Below, one piece after another: positions 22,540 through 32,538 of a DNA stretch of 44,962 nt. The notes below the pieces were generated by a model. It made no database searches. It was not told the origin of the DNA and worked only from the letters and a program-made list of their open reading frames with translations. How positions within the stretch are numbered: the first letter of the stretch is position 1; the number at the start of each line of letters is the position of its first letter. Origin of the DNA: an uncultured bacterium (GTDB taxonomy: Bacteria; Bacillota; Clostridia; Christensenellales; CAG-917); the NCBI GenBank assembly GCA_949432885.1, contig CASQXY010000011.1, forward strand, positions 1 to 44,962. Reading direction: 5' to 3'. Both the position numbers and the translations under genes were made by a program.

Positions 22540-24105
22540 TCAACGCGAGATTTCGGCTTCGCAACTAGTCGGGGCTTGTTCGGGCAATTCTGCGACCGTT
22601 TGTTCGAGGACGTTTTCATCCGACAATCCACAGCATTCCGCGGCGGTTTGCTCGGAGTTTTCTTCAGGCTGTTCGGTTAGTTCAGCGGCAGCTTCGCCAT
22701 TATCTGCGGCGTATTCCGAATGATATAAATCATCAGGTTTACAGTCCGTATTCAATTCCAACAGCAACGTCATTACGATAACCAGCATCATATTCGGATA
22801 TGGTAAAAACGTTCCCGCGTCAATCATACAATAGCCCTCAAATCCTATCCATATTGCGAGAATAAACAGATTAAAGGTCTTTTTTATATTCTTAAACAGC
22901 AGTTTTGCGCGCGTAACGTAATAATACGCATACGCCGCCACGCCTACGAGTCCCATGCTTCCCAGCACCTGAAACAGCGTCGAGTGGAACCAATACATGC
23001 CGACTACGCTCATCTCGAAATTGTTGCCCTGATAGCCAAGTCCGCCGCCCAGGAATGGATGCGATTTGAACAGCTCCCACGCCTCTATGTACAGCTCCGT
23101 TCGTCCCGACGTGTCCATGCCTCTCGACAACAGCGACGCTATGATTGCGTTTACCTTCCCCATAAAGGCGAAATACAGTATCAGCACAACCGCCAACACT
23201 ACGCCCACCGAGATTAGGGTCGCCTTTTTGTTTTTGGATTTTACAATCGCAAATACAAGCGCGATAACTCCGCTGATTCCGCCGAACAGAATACCTCCCC
23301 TGCTGAACGAAAGTATTATGCAAAGATACTGGAATGCGCCGACAGCAAGATATATCCAGCCGTGCTTATATTTGGTGGACAGGAAGAAAGTGAGCCCCGC
23401 GGTCAGAATAAGATATGTAGCTATATTATTACGGTTGCCCCAGCCCACGTCCCAATAGGAGTATTTCCAGTCAGTCACTGGGATATCCGAGCGTATAATC
23501 ACGACGACAAGTTCCAGCGCAATCACCATACCTAGATACATCATCACCTTTGAAAAATATGTAGGAATATCGTGCGCTCCGTCGCGTTTGAGAAAGTGAT
23601 TGTACAAGATATACACCGCCAGCACGCCTAAACCAAGCAATATCGCGGTTGAAGCGGCGCGGCCGTAATCCGCCGAAGACACGACTCCCGCGCCTCCGAG
23701 AAGCAATGCGAGCGAAACGGCAATCTGCGGATAAAACATCTTCCCGAGGCGAAATTTATGACGGCAGTTCTTTATGGCAAAAATGATTATACACGGAATA
23801 ATCGGCAGCAAAATCGGCCACAACGACAGCAAAGAGCCAACGTCGTCGGTATAAATGACCAGTGCCGCCCCGAAGATATTTATCGTTATCGGAAGGATAT
23901 CGTCGCTGCCCAACAAAACGAGACATACGATAAGCGTCAGCGCACCTATCCCGAACGGTGCGCACTGCGTAACCCACCCGATAAAGGTCGCAACAGCGAC
24001 CAGCAAAAGATAGAAATCCGTATAAACGAATTTTTTTATAAACTCTTCGTATTTCTTATAACCGCGCTTTGCCTTTTGCAAAATTGCCGAACCGTCTGAT
24101 TTCAT
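22540..24105 (-). CDS. O-antigen ligase/polymerase-like membrane protein (Wzy_C)
   Basis: The 521-residue protein has about 10-12 hydrophobic helices. It carries the O-antigen ligase (PF04932) features: SFSRGG in a central helix-loop and a periplasmic-side loop with RTELYIEAWELFKSHPFLGGGLG followed by HSTLFQVLGSMG. Such proteins polymerise or transfer polysaccharide repeat units on the outer face of the membrane, so it may act on the product of the neighbouring glycan locus. The last 75 or so residues are an acidic Glu/Ala-rich tail, probably cytosolic. A good promoter lies at 24163-24191. Confidence 0.85.
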   Translation of the reverse strand: MKSDGSAILQKAKRGYKKYEEFIKKFVYTDFYLLLVAVATFIGWVTQCAPFGIGALTLIVCLVLLGSDDILPITINIFGAALVIYTDDVGSLLSLWPILLPIIPCIIIFAIKNCRHKFRLGKMFYPQIAVSLALLLGGAGVVSSADYGRAASTAILLGLGVLAVYILYNHFLKRDGAHDIPTYFSKVMMYLGMVIALELVVVIIRSDIPVTDWKYSYWDVGWGNRNNIATYLILTAGLTFFLSTKYKHGWIYLAVGAFQYLCIILSFSRGGILFGGISGVIALVFAIVKSKNKKATLISVGVVLAVVLILYFAFMGKVNAIIASLLSRGMDTSGRTELYIEAWELFKSHPFLGGGLGYQGNNFEMSVVGMYWFHSTLFQVLGSMGLVGVAAYAYYYVTRAKLLFKNIKKTFNLFILAIWIGFEGYCMIDAGTFLPYPNMMLVIVMTLLLELNTDCKPDDLYHSEYAADNGEAAAELTEQPEENSEQTAAECCGLSDENVLEQTVAELPEQAPTSCEAEISR

Positions 24106-24162
24106 CCGATATCCTCTATTAAATGGCTTTATTAGAACAAGTTCACTGCCTATTAATAATTA

Positions 24163-24191
24163 ATTATACATCTTAAATGTCAATAAATCAA
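24163..24191 (-). promoter_or_regulatory. Promoter of the polymerase-GNAT genes
   Basis: Minus strand TTGATT (24191-24186) and a perfect TATAAT (24168-24163) at 17 bp spacing. The rest of the gap 24106-24239 is AT-rich without other recognised signals. Confidence 0.6.
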
Positions 24192-24239
24192 ACACTAAAT
24201 CATGTATGGCATATTTGGACTATGAATATAAGTGAATAA

Positions 24240-25286
24240 TCAAAATGATTGTTCCTCAAAATATTTTATCGTCCTTTCAAACATGCTTTTCAAATCAAAC
24301 TCGGGACTCCATCCCAAGGATATCAATTTGATACAATTCATTTGCACTTTTGTATCGGGAGCATAGCCATATTCGGAAATATTCTTAGGAATATCAAATC
24401 TTACCGATATCGATTTGTTTGCAATCTGTTCTGACACCATATAAGCCATATCCCTTATACTAATATAAGTTTCTGGATTTGCGATATTGTATGCTTCGCC
24501 TTTTAATCCTTTTGAAAGCAGTAAAAATATAGCTTTAACGGCATCCGTAATATAACAATAGCATTTCGATGACAGCCCTGTTGTATGCAATACTATATCC
24601 TGTCCATCGACTACGCTTCTGGCTATCTGAGCAAATATGCGATTATCCGTGCCGTTGATACCCGAACCGAAAGTCTGCGTTAGTCTGGCGATAATTACAT
24701 TCAAATTATATTCGTTGGCATATGCCGAACACAAGCATTCCGCCATCCTTTTACTTTCGGAATAGCTGCTCCTTGGTTTAAGATGATTAATATAGCCCAT
24801 ATCCTCCTCCGAAATAGGCTTATCATTTTCAATTACGCCATAAACTTCCACCGACGACAAAAATACCATAGCTTTGACATTGTGATTTTTTGCTATACTC
24901 AATACATTTTTTGTACCAAACAGTGAAGTATCTATGACTTCAACAGGCTTGTCATTAAGCTCCTTGGAATTAGTTATGCTTGCAGCATGTATGATATAAT
25001 CGATATTATCCGTTATTTCTTCCAACTCGATTATATCTCGATAAACAAACTTCAAATAGGGATTCGCCAACTCCTCACCGAATACTTGCTCCGCCTTTGC
25101 TCTGTTCCTCACAATCGCAATCACTTTATTCTCGATTCCGCGCTTTTTATTGCATGCCAAAATGCTCTTAATCAAAAAAGAGCCTATCAAACCGGTTGCA
25201 CCCGTTATCAAAAATGTTGATTTGCGAATATCCAAATCATTCAAATACTTTGCGACGTTCTCAATATCTTTATATAATACGCTCAT
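24240..25286 (-). CDS. NAD-dependent epimerase/dehydratase (extended SDR)
   Basis: A 348-residue extended short-chain dehydrogenase with the N-terminal nucleotide loop FLITGATGLIGSFL, a SSVEVYG strand and the catalytic YSESK (Tyr-x3-Lys). Its start overlaps the stop of the cytidylyltransferase gene by 4 bp. In CDP-ribitol pathways TarI works with a reductase (TarJ); here an SDR is in that position, so it may reduce or modify the sugar phosphate or the CDP-linked donor used by LicD. That role is inferred from context only. Codon use is AT-richer than in the genes to its left. Confidence 0.83.
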   Translation of the reverse strand: MSVLYKDIENVAKYLNDLDIRKSTFLITGATGLIGSFLIKSILACNKKRGIENKVIAIVRNRAKAEQVFGEELANPYLKFVYRDIIELEEITDNIDYIIHAASITNSKELNDKPVEVIDTSLFGTKNVLSIAKNHNVKAMVFLSSVEVYGVIENDKPISEEDMGYINHLKPRSSYSESKRMAECLCSAYANEYNLNVIIARLTQTFGSGINGTDNRIFAQIARSVVDGQDIVLHTTGLSSKCYCYITDAVKAIFLLLSKGLKGEAYNIANPETYISIRDMAYMVSEQIANKSISVRFDIPKNISEYGYAPDTKVQMNCIKLISLGWSPEFDLKSMFERTIKYFEEQSF

Positions 25287-26029
25287 TTACAATCAGCCCC
25301 GCCGTCGTTCCCGAAAAATTTTGAATACTCTCCAGCTTCCAACATGCCTCTGAGCAAATAATAATCAACAGGCGTAGTAACTTTTATGTTTTCAATGGGT
25401 CCTTCGACGAATTTCAATTTTTCTCCGTAATATTCCGCTATTGTAGCCGAATCAATCATATCGCGCTTATTCTCTTCAAAAGCCCTTCTGTAATACTCGT
25501 AAATATTCTGCAAAATAAAAGTTTGAGGAGCCCTTGCGAACAGACAATTACTCCTTTCCAAAGGATATGTCTTATCTTCCTTTTCGGAGCGATAAATCAC
25601 TGTTTCGTTCGCCTTCGAGACGGTTATCGCATTCCCGTACTTCGCGGCACATGAAATACACTCGCAAATAAGCTCGGCATTTATCATGGGTCTTACACCA
25701 TCGTGAATAAGTACGATATCATTATCGGCATTTTGTGATTTCCGCATAAGAAAATCGATACCTATATATCTGGATTCAAAACCCGTCTTGCCGCCGGGAA
25801 TTACCGCCGACACTTTGGTTATACCGTAGTTTACAAGAAGCTGTTTCAAAAAATCAATCCAATCCTCCAAACATACGACTATAATATCGTCGATAGACTC
25901 GCAACGCTCGAATTTTTCAATAGTGTGGACGATTGTCGGTTTGCCGAATATTTCGAGAAATTGTTTGGGAGTGCCGTTAGATTTCATTCTTACTCCCGTA
26001 CCGCCCGCAAAAATCAAAGCCGTATTCAT
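25283..26029 (-). CDS. TarI/IspD-family cytidylyltransferase
   Basis: The 248-residue protein has the IspD/TarI signatures: N-terminal FAGGTGVRM and PKQFLEIFGKP for CTP binding, HDGVRPMI in the middle, RAPQTF and the C-terminal KVTTPVDYYLL. It joins CMP to a phosphorylated alditol or related molecule. Position between a LicD-domain gene and an SDR gene, away from isoprenoid genes, favours a TarI-like role (CDP-ribitol or a similar donor) over IspD. AAGGAG precedes the ATG; it is 7 bp after the LicD gene. Confidence 0.85.
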   Translation of the reverse strand: MNTALIFAGGTGVRMKSNGTPKQFLEIFGKPTIVHTIEKFERCESIDDIIVVCLEDWIDFLKQLLVNYGITKVSAVIPGGKTGFESRYIGIDFLMRKSQNADNDIVLIHDGVRPMINAELICECISCAAKYGNAITVSKANETVIYRSEKEDKTYPLERSNCLFARAPQTFILQNIYEYYRRAFEENKRDMIDSATIAEYYGEKLKFVEGPIENIKVTTPVDYYLLRGMLEAGEYSKFFGNDGGADCK

Positions 26030-26036
26030 TGAATTA

Positions 26037-28688
26037 TTACTCCTTCAAAAACTTATCCGCCATTTTCAGATGCTCGGAAATTGTTATCTTAGCAGGAAGC
26101 TTCATATAATTTCCGTAAATGGGCGTTAAGAAACCATAGACATCTCCGGGAGCATAAAATTCTTCTCCCTCGAAGCTGATTTTGTTATACGGATATAAGA
26201 TATCAAAACGCCTCAATCCGCTGAATTTGAAATTCCAAAACGCGTGGTTGCCAAGCCCATAATAGAACCTGCTTCCAAGAGGAACGAAGATTCCGCTATT
26301 GTGAATAATATCATCCATTTTATCGAACGCTTCTCCCCAATTTTTACATTTTTTGAATAAGCTGGTTTTTGCCTGCATCCAAAAATCTTTGAAAGCGTTT
26401 TCCGAAACCTTGGAAGAAACACAATCTATCGGGAAAATATCCAGACTGATTGCCGTTTTTACGGAATTACCCGAATAAACCTTTATTCCCGAGAATGTTT
26501 TTGCGACGACCTTCTCTCCGTTACTAGACGCCAGCGCCGCATTGATAGTCCTGAAATAGTCAGACCAATTCACGCATTTGGACGTGTCGCAAAACTTATA
26601 TTTTTGCAGCAAAACGGACAGCGCCGAATCATATTCGCTTCTTATCATATCGAAATCGACATCATCATCCCAAGGTATAAAGCCCCCGTGTCTCACCGCG
26701 CCGAGCAGATTGCCTCCTGTCAAAAGCGGATGCATTCCCGCCGCCTCTATTATATCGCGCACGTCTTTCATCAACTCCAACAATTTGAGCTGATGTTCTC
26801 TTATTTCCCCTGTCGCAACGGGAAGTTTTGTCGCGTCGAATTGTTCAAGATACTCTTCTATGTTCTTCTTTGTCTCCTCATATTGTTCTTTTGTGACTTT
26901 CTTTTTGCAGCAGTTCTTCGCTTTCAAAAGCTTCTGCAATTCCTCATCTTTGCATTGTGCCTCTTGATTCAAATAATCCAAAGTCACGAACAAATCTTTA
27001 TACCTTTGTTCGGACGCGTACAGCTTTTTCTTGCCGAACTTAGTTTCTACTTTCCATTGCCCGTCGGGAGTAAATTTGCTTGAATGTTCAATACGGCCCT
27101 TAATCGATTTCAAAAGCGCAAATGCTCCGTAAATCGGCATATCCAACAGCCATAAATTGAATGACTTGTATTTGGAAGTCTTTCGTATTGTAAATACCGG
27201 CAAATAGAAAAAATATACGTTCGTTTTCTCAGCATTAATCTTTCTACATCCAAACAGAGAAGTGGAAAAAATGTAATTCCTTATTTTTTTTGCGAAAGAA
27301 AAACATTTTTTTGCAAATCTCTTTACGCGGGACATTGAACCAATGATTGTCGATGAACGTTCGTTATTAGATAATCCATAGCTATTGCTATTTAATATCG
27401 AAGCTATATCATCACCGTCAAGATCGTTATACCCCGACAAATATTTCTTTATCACTGCTTGGAAAGATATCGGGTCTTCATCAGAATAGATAGTCAGCGA
27501 ACCGAAGTCGCCGGAACGCAAAGACATATCCGCAATAAATTCCAATCCGTCAAGAACATTACAAAATCTGTGATTTTTGTCTATCGCCTCATGAGCTCTG
27601 CCTACAATCTCCAATCTTAAATCTTCGTTTTTTAGGAGCTTAATACACAGCTCTCTCTCCTCGGCAGGAGTTTCAAACATAGGTATTTTGACCTCGGGAA
27701 ATAATACTTCCAAATCTTGGCATCGTTCTGTCACAAGGCAGGCATTTGACGCCATAACGTCACACACTCTGAAAGAAAATCCGTTCTGCGCCTGTATATG
27801 CTTTGTATTGAGGGATAATCTGGATGAGTTGTAAAACTCTTCGTTTTCCTGTTTAGTAAAAGTCTGTATCCCGTTGCAACACATTTCCACTTCGGGGAAA
27901 TAGTTCATGCATTCAATATTCCAATATGCGCCTCTGATTTCCAGTCCCAAATCCGCGACGTTAGAAAGATATTTTAATCTTCTCAGTCCGCTGATTTCAA
28001 TGGCGGCACGGTGCGTGTCGGCGAACTCAAAAGTAGTTCTATCTTGATTTATTCCCAGTCTGTCTTTGATACCCTGCGTGTCCGAAAACGGATATTTTGT
28101 AAAAGCTTCAATTATCTGCTTGGCGTATTCTCTGTCTTGGAACAGCGGGTCCTTCTTCACATATTCCGTAACGAAATCATATCCTCGCCAAAGCCAGTTT
28201 GTACCCAAAAAGCAAATATTCGTACCGCTTTCGGTTTTTTCGTCGGAATGTATTTCCGTAAAGAAAGGAATAAGAGTCACATTCTCTTTTTTCACTCCAA
28301 ACAAATCCTCGAGAAGTTTTACACCTTGGGATTGATTAGTTACAAACTTATATCTGCAAACATTCTTCTTTAAGTGCTCTTTACCCGCATATTCAAGCGG
28401 GGAATCTACGTCATAAATTATTATAGGGCACGCTACAATATTTGAAATATCCCAAAACTTATTACAGAACAGTATACAAAGTTGAGGATCGAACCTCTTG
28501 ATTATACGTTCTTCCTCAGGAGGAATCACGCCGTCGAAACTTCTTGTAAACGTTTTTTGATGAAAGCACAAAACCTCGTTGCCCGCGTCTTTAAGACCGC
28601 TTACAAAGGATTCATAGAACGGCGGCATAGCGTCAAAATCATCTTTCTTTCTCCCAAAGTTGTAAAAAGCTACAAATACTCTTGCCAT
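26037..28688 (-). CDS. Fusion of CgeB-like glycosyltransferase and LicD phosphotransferase
   Basis: An 883-residue two-part enzyme. Residues of about 1-390 look like a CgeB/glycosyltransferase group 1 domain, with FLGTNWLWRGYDF and the acceptor-side FSFRVCDVMASNACLVTE. Residues of about 630-880 form a LicD domain with the signature GGNLLGAVRHGGFIPWDDDV at 658 onwards and the metal-binding Asp cluster. A basic and coiled linker (450-630) joins them. LicD and fukutin-type enzymes transfer a phosphoalditol or phosphocholine from a CDP donor to a glycan. The adjacent TarI-like gene could supply that donor, so one polypeptide may add a sugar and then its phosphodiester substituent. GAGGG precedes the ATG. 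Confidence 0.85.
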   Translation of the reverse strand: MARVFVAFYNFGRKKDDFDAMPPFYESFVSGLKDAGNEVLCFHQKTFTRSFDGVIPPEEERIIKRFDPQLCILFCNKFWDISNIVACPIIIYDVDSPLEYAGKEHLKKNVCRYKFVTNQSQGVKLLEDLFGVKKENVTLIPFFTEIHSDEKTESGTNICFLGTNWLWRGYDFVTEYVKKDPLFQDREYAKQIIEAFTKYPFSDTQGIKDRLGINQDRTTFEFADTHRAAIEISGLRRLKYLSNVADLGLEIRGAYWNIECMNYFPEVEMCCNGIQTFTKQENEEFYNSSRLSLNTKHIQAQNGFSFRVCDVMASNACLVTERCQDLEVLFPEVKIPMFETPAEERELCIKLLKNEDLRLEIVGRAHEAIDKNHRFCNVLDGLEFIADMSLRSGDFGSLTIYSDEDPISFQAVIKKYLSGYNDLDGDDIASILNSNSYGLSNNERSSTIIGSMSRVKRFAKKCFSFAKKIRNYIFSTSLFGCRKINAEKTNVYFFYLPVFTIRKTSKYKSFNLWLLDMPIYGAFALLKSIKGRIEHSSKFTPDGQWKVETKFGKKKLYASEQRYKDLFVTLDYLNQEAQCKDEELQKLLKAKNCCKKKVTKEQYEETKKNIEEYLEQFDATKLPVATGEIREHQLKLLELMKDVRDIIEAAGMHPLLTGGNLLGAVRHGGFIPWDDDVDFDMIRSEYDSALSVLLQKYKFCDTSKCVNWSDYFRTINAALASSNGEKVVAKTFSGIKVYSGNSVKTAISLDIFPIDCVSSKVSENAFKDFWMQAKTSLFKKCKNWGEAFDKMDDIIHNSGIFVPLGSRFYYGLGNHAFWNFKFSGLRRFDILYPYNKISFEGEEFYAPGDVYGFLTPIYGNYMKLPAKITISEHLKMADKFLKE

Positions 28689-28760
28689 AATTCCCTCTTA
28701 ATTTCAATAACCTTGACTTTATATTATAATTCCATTATATATATTCAATCTCAACAAAAT

Positions 28761-29357
28761 CTATTGTTTCGCAAGTTTCTTCATCGCTCTCCTGTATATC
28801 ATCTCCGATTGTCTGTCAAGCGTCGGTTTTACCGTATTGTAATATGTCCCCCTATCGGCATATTGCTCTATTGCGTCAAAATATTTACCGTCAATTAAAA
28901 ACTCGTCTTTTATTATAAGACGCGTTTTTTCACCTATAGATTCGTGAAAAGAAACCACGCCTGTGTTATTAACAACGGTACGACAATACAATTCGTTCAA
29001 TCCTACCTGTTCAAAGGCAATCTGATAAAGCAAATTGACGCTTTCGGCAGCCGCCAAAGAATCCTTTTTAATACACCAACGTCCCCAATATGCGCTCCCG
29101 TCCTTTTCATCGTAGAAACTTATAAGCCCTTCCGGTAAGCCGGTAAGCATATTTTCGACCACGAAATAATAATCGCCCGGTCTCTTAAAATACTCCGTCA
29201 ACCACTTTTGTTGCTCCTCCACACTGTCGGAAATTGTGTGCAGGAATCTATTCCTTTCAGCATCCTCCAACCGCGTTTCGATTATAAATCCTGCGTCTGA
29301 AAGTTCAACAGGACGTAAACGATACAACAAACCTTCCTTGGAATAATTATGCTTCAT
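28761..29357 (-). CDS. GNAT-family acyltransferase, likely ACP-dependent
   Basis: A 198-residue RimJ/RimL-type GNAT: LRPVELSDAGFIIETR at the start, YFVVENMLTGLPEGLISFYD, and a C-terminal NNTGVVSFHESIGEKTR matching the GNAT motif B. Classical GNATs use acyl-CoA, but this gene overlaps the acyl carrier protein gene by 11 bp and follows an FkbH-like gene, so acyl-ACP is the probable donor. The expected acceptor is the amino group made by the DegT aminotransferase at the head of the operon. GGAG lies 7 nt before the ATG. Donor and acceptor are inferred. Confidence 0.82.
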   Translation of the reverse strand: MKHNYSKEGLLYRLRPVELSDAGFIIETRLEDAERNRFLHTISDSVEEQQKWLTEYFKRPGDYYFVVENMLTGLPEGLISFYDEKDGSAYWGRWCIKKDSLAAAESVNLLYQIAFEQVGLNELYCRTVVNNTGVVSFHESIGEKTRLIIKDEFLIDGKYFDAIEQYADRGTYYNTVKPTLDRQSEMIYRRAMKKLAKQ

Positions 29358-29577
29358 TTACTTTCTCCAAAGTTTTTTCTACTACGATACGGGGGGTAAC
29401 CATTTCGGCAAGCTCATCATCGGTAAATTCTATGTCATATTCGTCTTCGAGCGTCATAATTATCTCCACGCGCGCAAGCGAATTCCACTGCGCTTTTTCA
29501 TCGTAGTTGACTTTGAGACTTTCGACGTCTTTCTTTGCGATTTCGGAAATTATCTGCAATATCTGCTCTTTCATCAT
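29347..29577 (-). CDS. Acyl carrier protein
   Basis: A 76-residue protein with the four-helix ACP pattern and the phosphopantetheine serine S33 in WNSLARVEIIM (NSL in place of DSL), followed by the acidic helix TLEDEYDIEF. No fatty-acid synthesis genes are nearby. It overlaps the upstream FkbH-like gene by 4 bp and the downstream GNAT gene by 11 bp, so it is a dedicated carrier for the acyl group loaded by FkbH and passed on by the GNAT. Confidence 0.92.
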   Translation of the reverse strand: MMKEQILQIISEIAKKDVESLKVNYDEKAQWNSLARVEIIMTLEDEYDIEFTDDELAEMVTPRIVVEKTLEKVNEA

Positions 29578-31181
29578 TCTCTCCCGTGTATTTCTATATT
29601 TACTAAGTCGGCGGGGAACTCATACTCGAAGCTATGCGCTTGCTTTGTATACTCCGCCAATTCCTTTTCGACAAACTTCTCGGCAGGGAGGTTGCGTTCT
29701 CCCTTTTTGAACGCGACTTTGACAGTATCGCACTTAAATTCTTCACACGCAACCGATATCGCACCCAATACGATAATATCGTCCAAACCGCGTCCCAACG
29801 CTCTGCAGCTTACGAACAACTCGTCAATACAAACCGTCCTACCAGAGAGGTTGGCGACGCAGACTCCCACAATGCCGCTGTCGGACAGCTTATCTTTCAG
29901 GGATACGGTAATCACCCTGTATGCCCTGTCGCGTATCATCTCTTCGACCCGAGCCTTGCCGTATCTGCGGTAATTGAATATAAATTGGTTCGTTTTATTT
30001 GCAAGCTCGAAGACTCTTTCCGCCGTGCTCTGCTCGTCGATTCCGAACCGTATGCGTACGTCAAGCGTTTTCAGATACTCCGACTGCGACAAACCGCGTC
30101 TCAGTTCCGCGCGCTCGGCGTTCGCTTTGGTGTCCGCCGACCTTAAAGCGTCCTCCGCGTTTATGCCGAATTTCCTAAGCCTCGGATAGTTCTCGATGAT
30201 ATCGGCGGTTATATTCGCGTCGTCGCACGCTCGCACGCAATGTATGTCGGGATATGCCAAATCCATGGCGTTCAGCTCCCCTACGTTGTCGTCCACAAAC
30301 AGCACGCTGTCATAATGTATATTCGTTGCGGAAAGTATATTTCTTATCAGCGCGCTCTTTTCTTCCCAGGACGCCTGCACGGAAACGAAATCGTCGATTC
30401 CGAGAGGAAAATCCTTTCGCGCGGCAAACAGCCTCTCGACGTCTCGAATATCGTTTTTGGATATCGCGCACAGAAAAAAGCCCTGACTTTTCAATGCTTT
30501 GAGCGCATTTTGCAAACGAACGTGACCGTCCGTCAACCGAACTCCGTCGACTCCGTCCTCGCCCAGCACTCCGCAGTAAAGCGTATTGTCAAGGTCTACG
30601 GCTATCGCTTTCAGCGCGGGTCTGAGCATAGACGGAATAAACTTTAAACCGATTTCTTTTGCGACGCTCATCATTGCCTTCGAGCTCAGCCGAGTGCCCG
30701 AAATGCCCTCCATACGCTCGTCGTACGTCTTTACGCCCTGTCGCGCGCACAGGCTGTCCACGTTCAGGCACAATACGTTCGCCGACGAAAACTCAACCTC
30801 TCCGCCGCAGTATGCAAACAATACAGGTTTGCCAAAAACGGCATTTAAATACGCCATACGAGCACTTAAAAACTCGTTTATGTCATCAACGTGCAGATAT
30901 CTGGACAAATCCAGCCATACAATGCACATATCCGCAGAATTATCGAAATTTATAAAAGACAGGCTGTCGTCATAATCGCTGTATTCAAACGACGAGGGAC
31001 ACTCCGCATAATCCAGATACGCAGATATCGTATTTTCAATAAGCTCGAAGGAATGGTTGCGATATACGCAGATTTTAAAACCGTGCGCGCTCTCCGTTTT
31101 CTTATACTCCAAAAGCGCCCTTCTTGAAGGCGCGCCTTGCTCGAAAAGCATACGTTGAAGTTCTACCGCGTGTCCTATCAT
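29574..31181 (-). CDS. FkbH-like HAD-IIIC protein (acyl loading onto ACP)
   Basis: The 535-residue protein has an N-terminal domain of about 180 residues, then a HAD-IIIC domain with the nucleophile motif [17 protein letters not shown] (D196, D198) and [12 protein letters not shown], and a C-terminal GNAT-like part with [12 protein letters not shown] and [11 protein letters not shown]. FkbH proteins dephosphorylate 1,3-bisphosphoglycerate-derived intermediates and load glyceryl (or similar three-carbon) groups onto ACP. The ACP gene starts inside its stop codon. A glyceryl-type acyl group is therefore the first guess, but the actual substrate cannot be read from the sequence. Its start overlaps the DegT stop by 4 bp. 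Confidence 0.87.
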   Translation of the reverse strand: MIGHAVELQRMLFEQGAPSRRALLEYKKTESAHGFKICVYRNHSFELIENTISAYLDYAECPSSFEYSDYDDSLSFINFDNSADMCIVWLDLSRYLHVDDINEFLSARMAYLNAVFGKPVLFAYCGGEVEFSSANVLCLNVDSLCARQGVKTYDERMEGISGTRLSSKAMMSVAKEIGLKFIPSMLRPALKAIAVDLDNTLYCGVLGEDGVDGVRLTDGHVRLQNALKALKSQGFFLCAISKNDIRDVERLFAARKDFPLGIDDFVSVQASWEEKSALIRNILSATNIHYDSVLFVDDNVGELNAMDLAYPDIHCVRACDDANITADIIENYPRLRKFGINAEDALRSADTKANAERAELRRGLSQSEYLKTLDVRIRFGIDEQSTAERVFELANKTNQFIFNYRRYGKARVEEMIRDRAYRVITVSLKDKLSDSGIVGVCVANLSGRTVCIDELFVSCRALGRGLDDIIVLGAISVACEEFKCDTVKVAFKKGERNLPAEKFVEKELAEYTKQAHSFEYEFPADLVNIEIHGRE

Positions 31182-32281
31182 ATATTAAATCCGTTCAGCT
31201 TTTCAATCAGATAATCAACCTGTGCGTCGCTCATTCCGTAATACACGGGTATGCTGAGCTCTGTGTCGGAAATCTCTTCCGCAATAGGCAACGCGCCCTT
31301 TTGTATATTCAGTTCCGCATAGGCCTTTTGAAGATGCATCGGGCAGGGATAATGCTTCAAGGTTTCGATTCCGTTTTCGTACAAATACGCGGCGAGCGCG
31401 TCCCTGTTTTTGCATCTGACAGCAAAGATATGCCACACCGATCCGTACGTATCATCGTTTGCAAGCGGAAGCGCAACAGCGGGATTTTTGACCTCGAAAA
31501 TTATGCGCGCGGCTATTTCCTTTCTTCTTGCGTTCCACTTGTCGAGACGGGGAAGTTTTACGTTAAGGAACGCCGCCTGCATCTCGTCCAGTCTGGAATT
31601 GAAGCCCTTATACTCGTGACGGTACTTGACTTTCGAGCCGTAGTTCCCGAGCATGGCGACTTTCTCCGCCAAGCCCTTATCGTTTGTAACGACCGCGCCC
31701 GCGTCGCCGAGCGCGCCGAGATTCTTGCCGGGATAAAAGCTGAAGCCCGCGGCTATTCCGAAGGAGCCCGCTTTTTTGCCCTTATAGGTAGCCCCGTGAG
31801 CCTGCGCGGCGTCCTCGACGATAGGCAGATTATGCTTGCGTGCGATTTCGGATACTGCGTCCATATCGCACACTCTGCCGTACAGGTGCACAACCATAAT
31901 CGCCTTTGTTTTTTTTGTAATCTTTTCCTCTATCCTCTTTGGGTCGATATTGTATGTGTTTATATCCGGTTCGACAAACACGGGCGTCGCTCCCGCATAA
32001 GTCACCGCAAGCGCGGAAGCTATATACGTATTTGACGGCACGATGACCTCGTCGCCCTCTCCTATACCCATCGCTCGGAGTATAAGGTGCAGGGCTTCGA
32101 GTCCGTTTCCGCATCCGACAGCATACTTGACGCCTATATATTCGGCAAACGATTTCTCAAACTCGAAAACTTCGTCCCCCATAATATAGCAGTTCTTTGA
32201 TAAAACCTGTTCAAAACGGCTTGTAAGCTCTTCGTGTATTTCGCCATGTATCCCGTCAAACGAGTTATACGGTATTTGCAT
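31178..32281 (-). CDS. DegT/DnrJ/EryC1/StrS sugar aminotransferase
   Basis: A 367-residue PLP enzyme of the nucleotide-sugar aminotransferase family. Family motifs are [45 protein letters not shown] and the PLP lysine in [14 protein letters not shown]. With the FdtA/QdtA-like ketoisomerase across the divergent promoter, it should be the FdtB/QdtB-type enzyme that makes a dTDP-3-amino-3,6-dideoxyhexose. The ATG at 32281 is chosen because AGGAG lies 8 nt upstream; an earlier in-frame ATG at 32425 has no ribosome site and lies within the leader of the promoter at 32436-32463. Confidence 0.92.
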   Translation of the reverse strand: MQIPYNSFDGIHGEIHEELTSRFEQVLSKNCYIMGDEVFEFEKSFAEYIGVKYAVGCGNGLEALHLILRAMGIGEGDEVIVPSNTYIASALAVTYAGATPVFVEPDINTYNIDPKRIEEKITKKTKAIMVVHLYGRVCDMDAVSEIARKHNLPIVEDAAQAHGATYKGKKAGSFGIAAGFSFYPGKNLGALGDAGAVVTNDKGLAEKVAMLGNYGSKVKYRHEYKGFNSRLDEMQAAFLNVKLPRLDKWNARRKEIAARIIFEVKNPAVALPLANDDTYGSVWHIFAVRCKNRDALAAYLYENGIETLKHYPCPMHLQKAYAELNIQKGALPIAEEISDTELSIPVYYGMSDAQVDYLIEKLNGFNI

Positions 32282-32435
32282 TTCCATTTCTCCTATGTAT
32301 TGCGCACATAAAGACCGCCTATGTTTTGCGCGCTTCACGTCCGCCGTAAGTTGCGTATTCCCTATATCGTTAGCCTGTGCAAAAGCGACGGAATTATAGT
32401 TTTTCGCCGTCAGCCTTTTAAGCACATACGGCTAT

Positions 32436-32463
32436 ATTATACACTAAGTTTTTTTCTTTTCAA
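32436..32463 (-). promoter_or_regulatory. Promoter of the leftward glycan operon
   Basis: Minus strand TTGAAA (32463-32458) and a perfect TATAAT (32441-32436) at 16 bp spacing, giving a leader of about 150 nt before the aminotransferase ATG. The gap 32282-32615 thus holds two divergent promoters. Confidence 0.7.
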
Positions 32464-32538
32464 CCGTTATTTAATATTATTAGTAAAATATTAATAAAAA
32501 AACGCGAACAATAATAGGAGTTTAGTTTTTTGGGAATG

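Noticed and set aside
25283..26029. IspD of the isoprenoid pathway
   Set aside because: Sequence alone cannot exclude it, but the LicD and SDR neighbours and absence of isoprenoid genes favour a TarI-like role.
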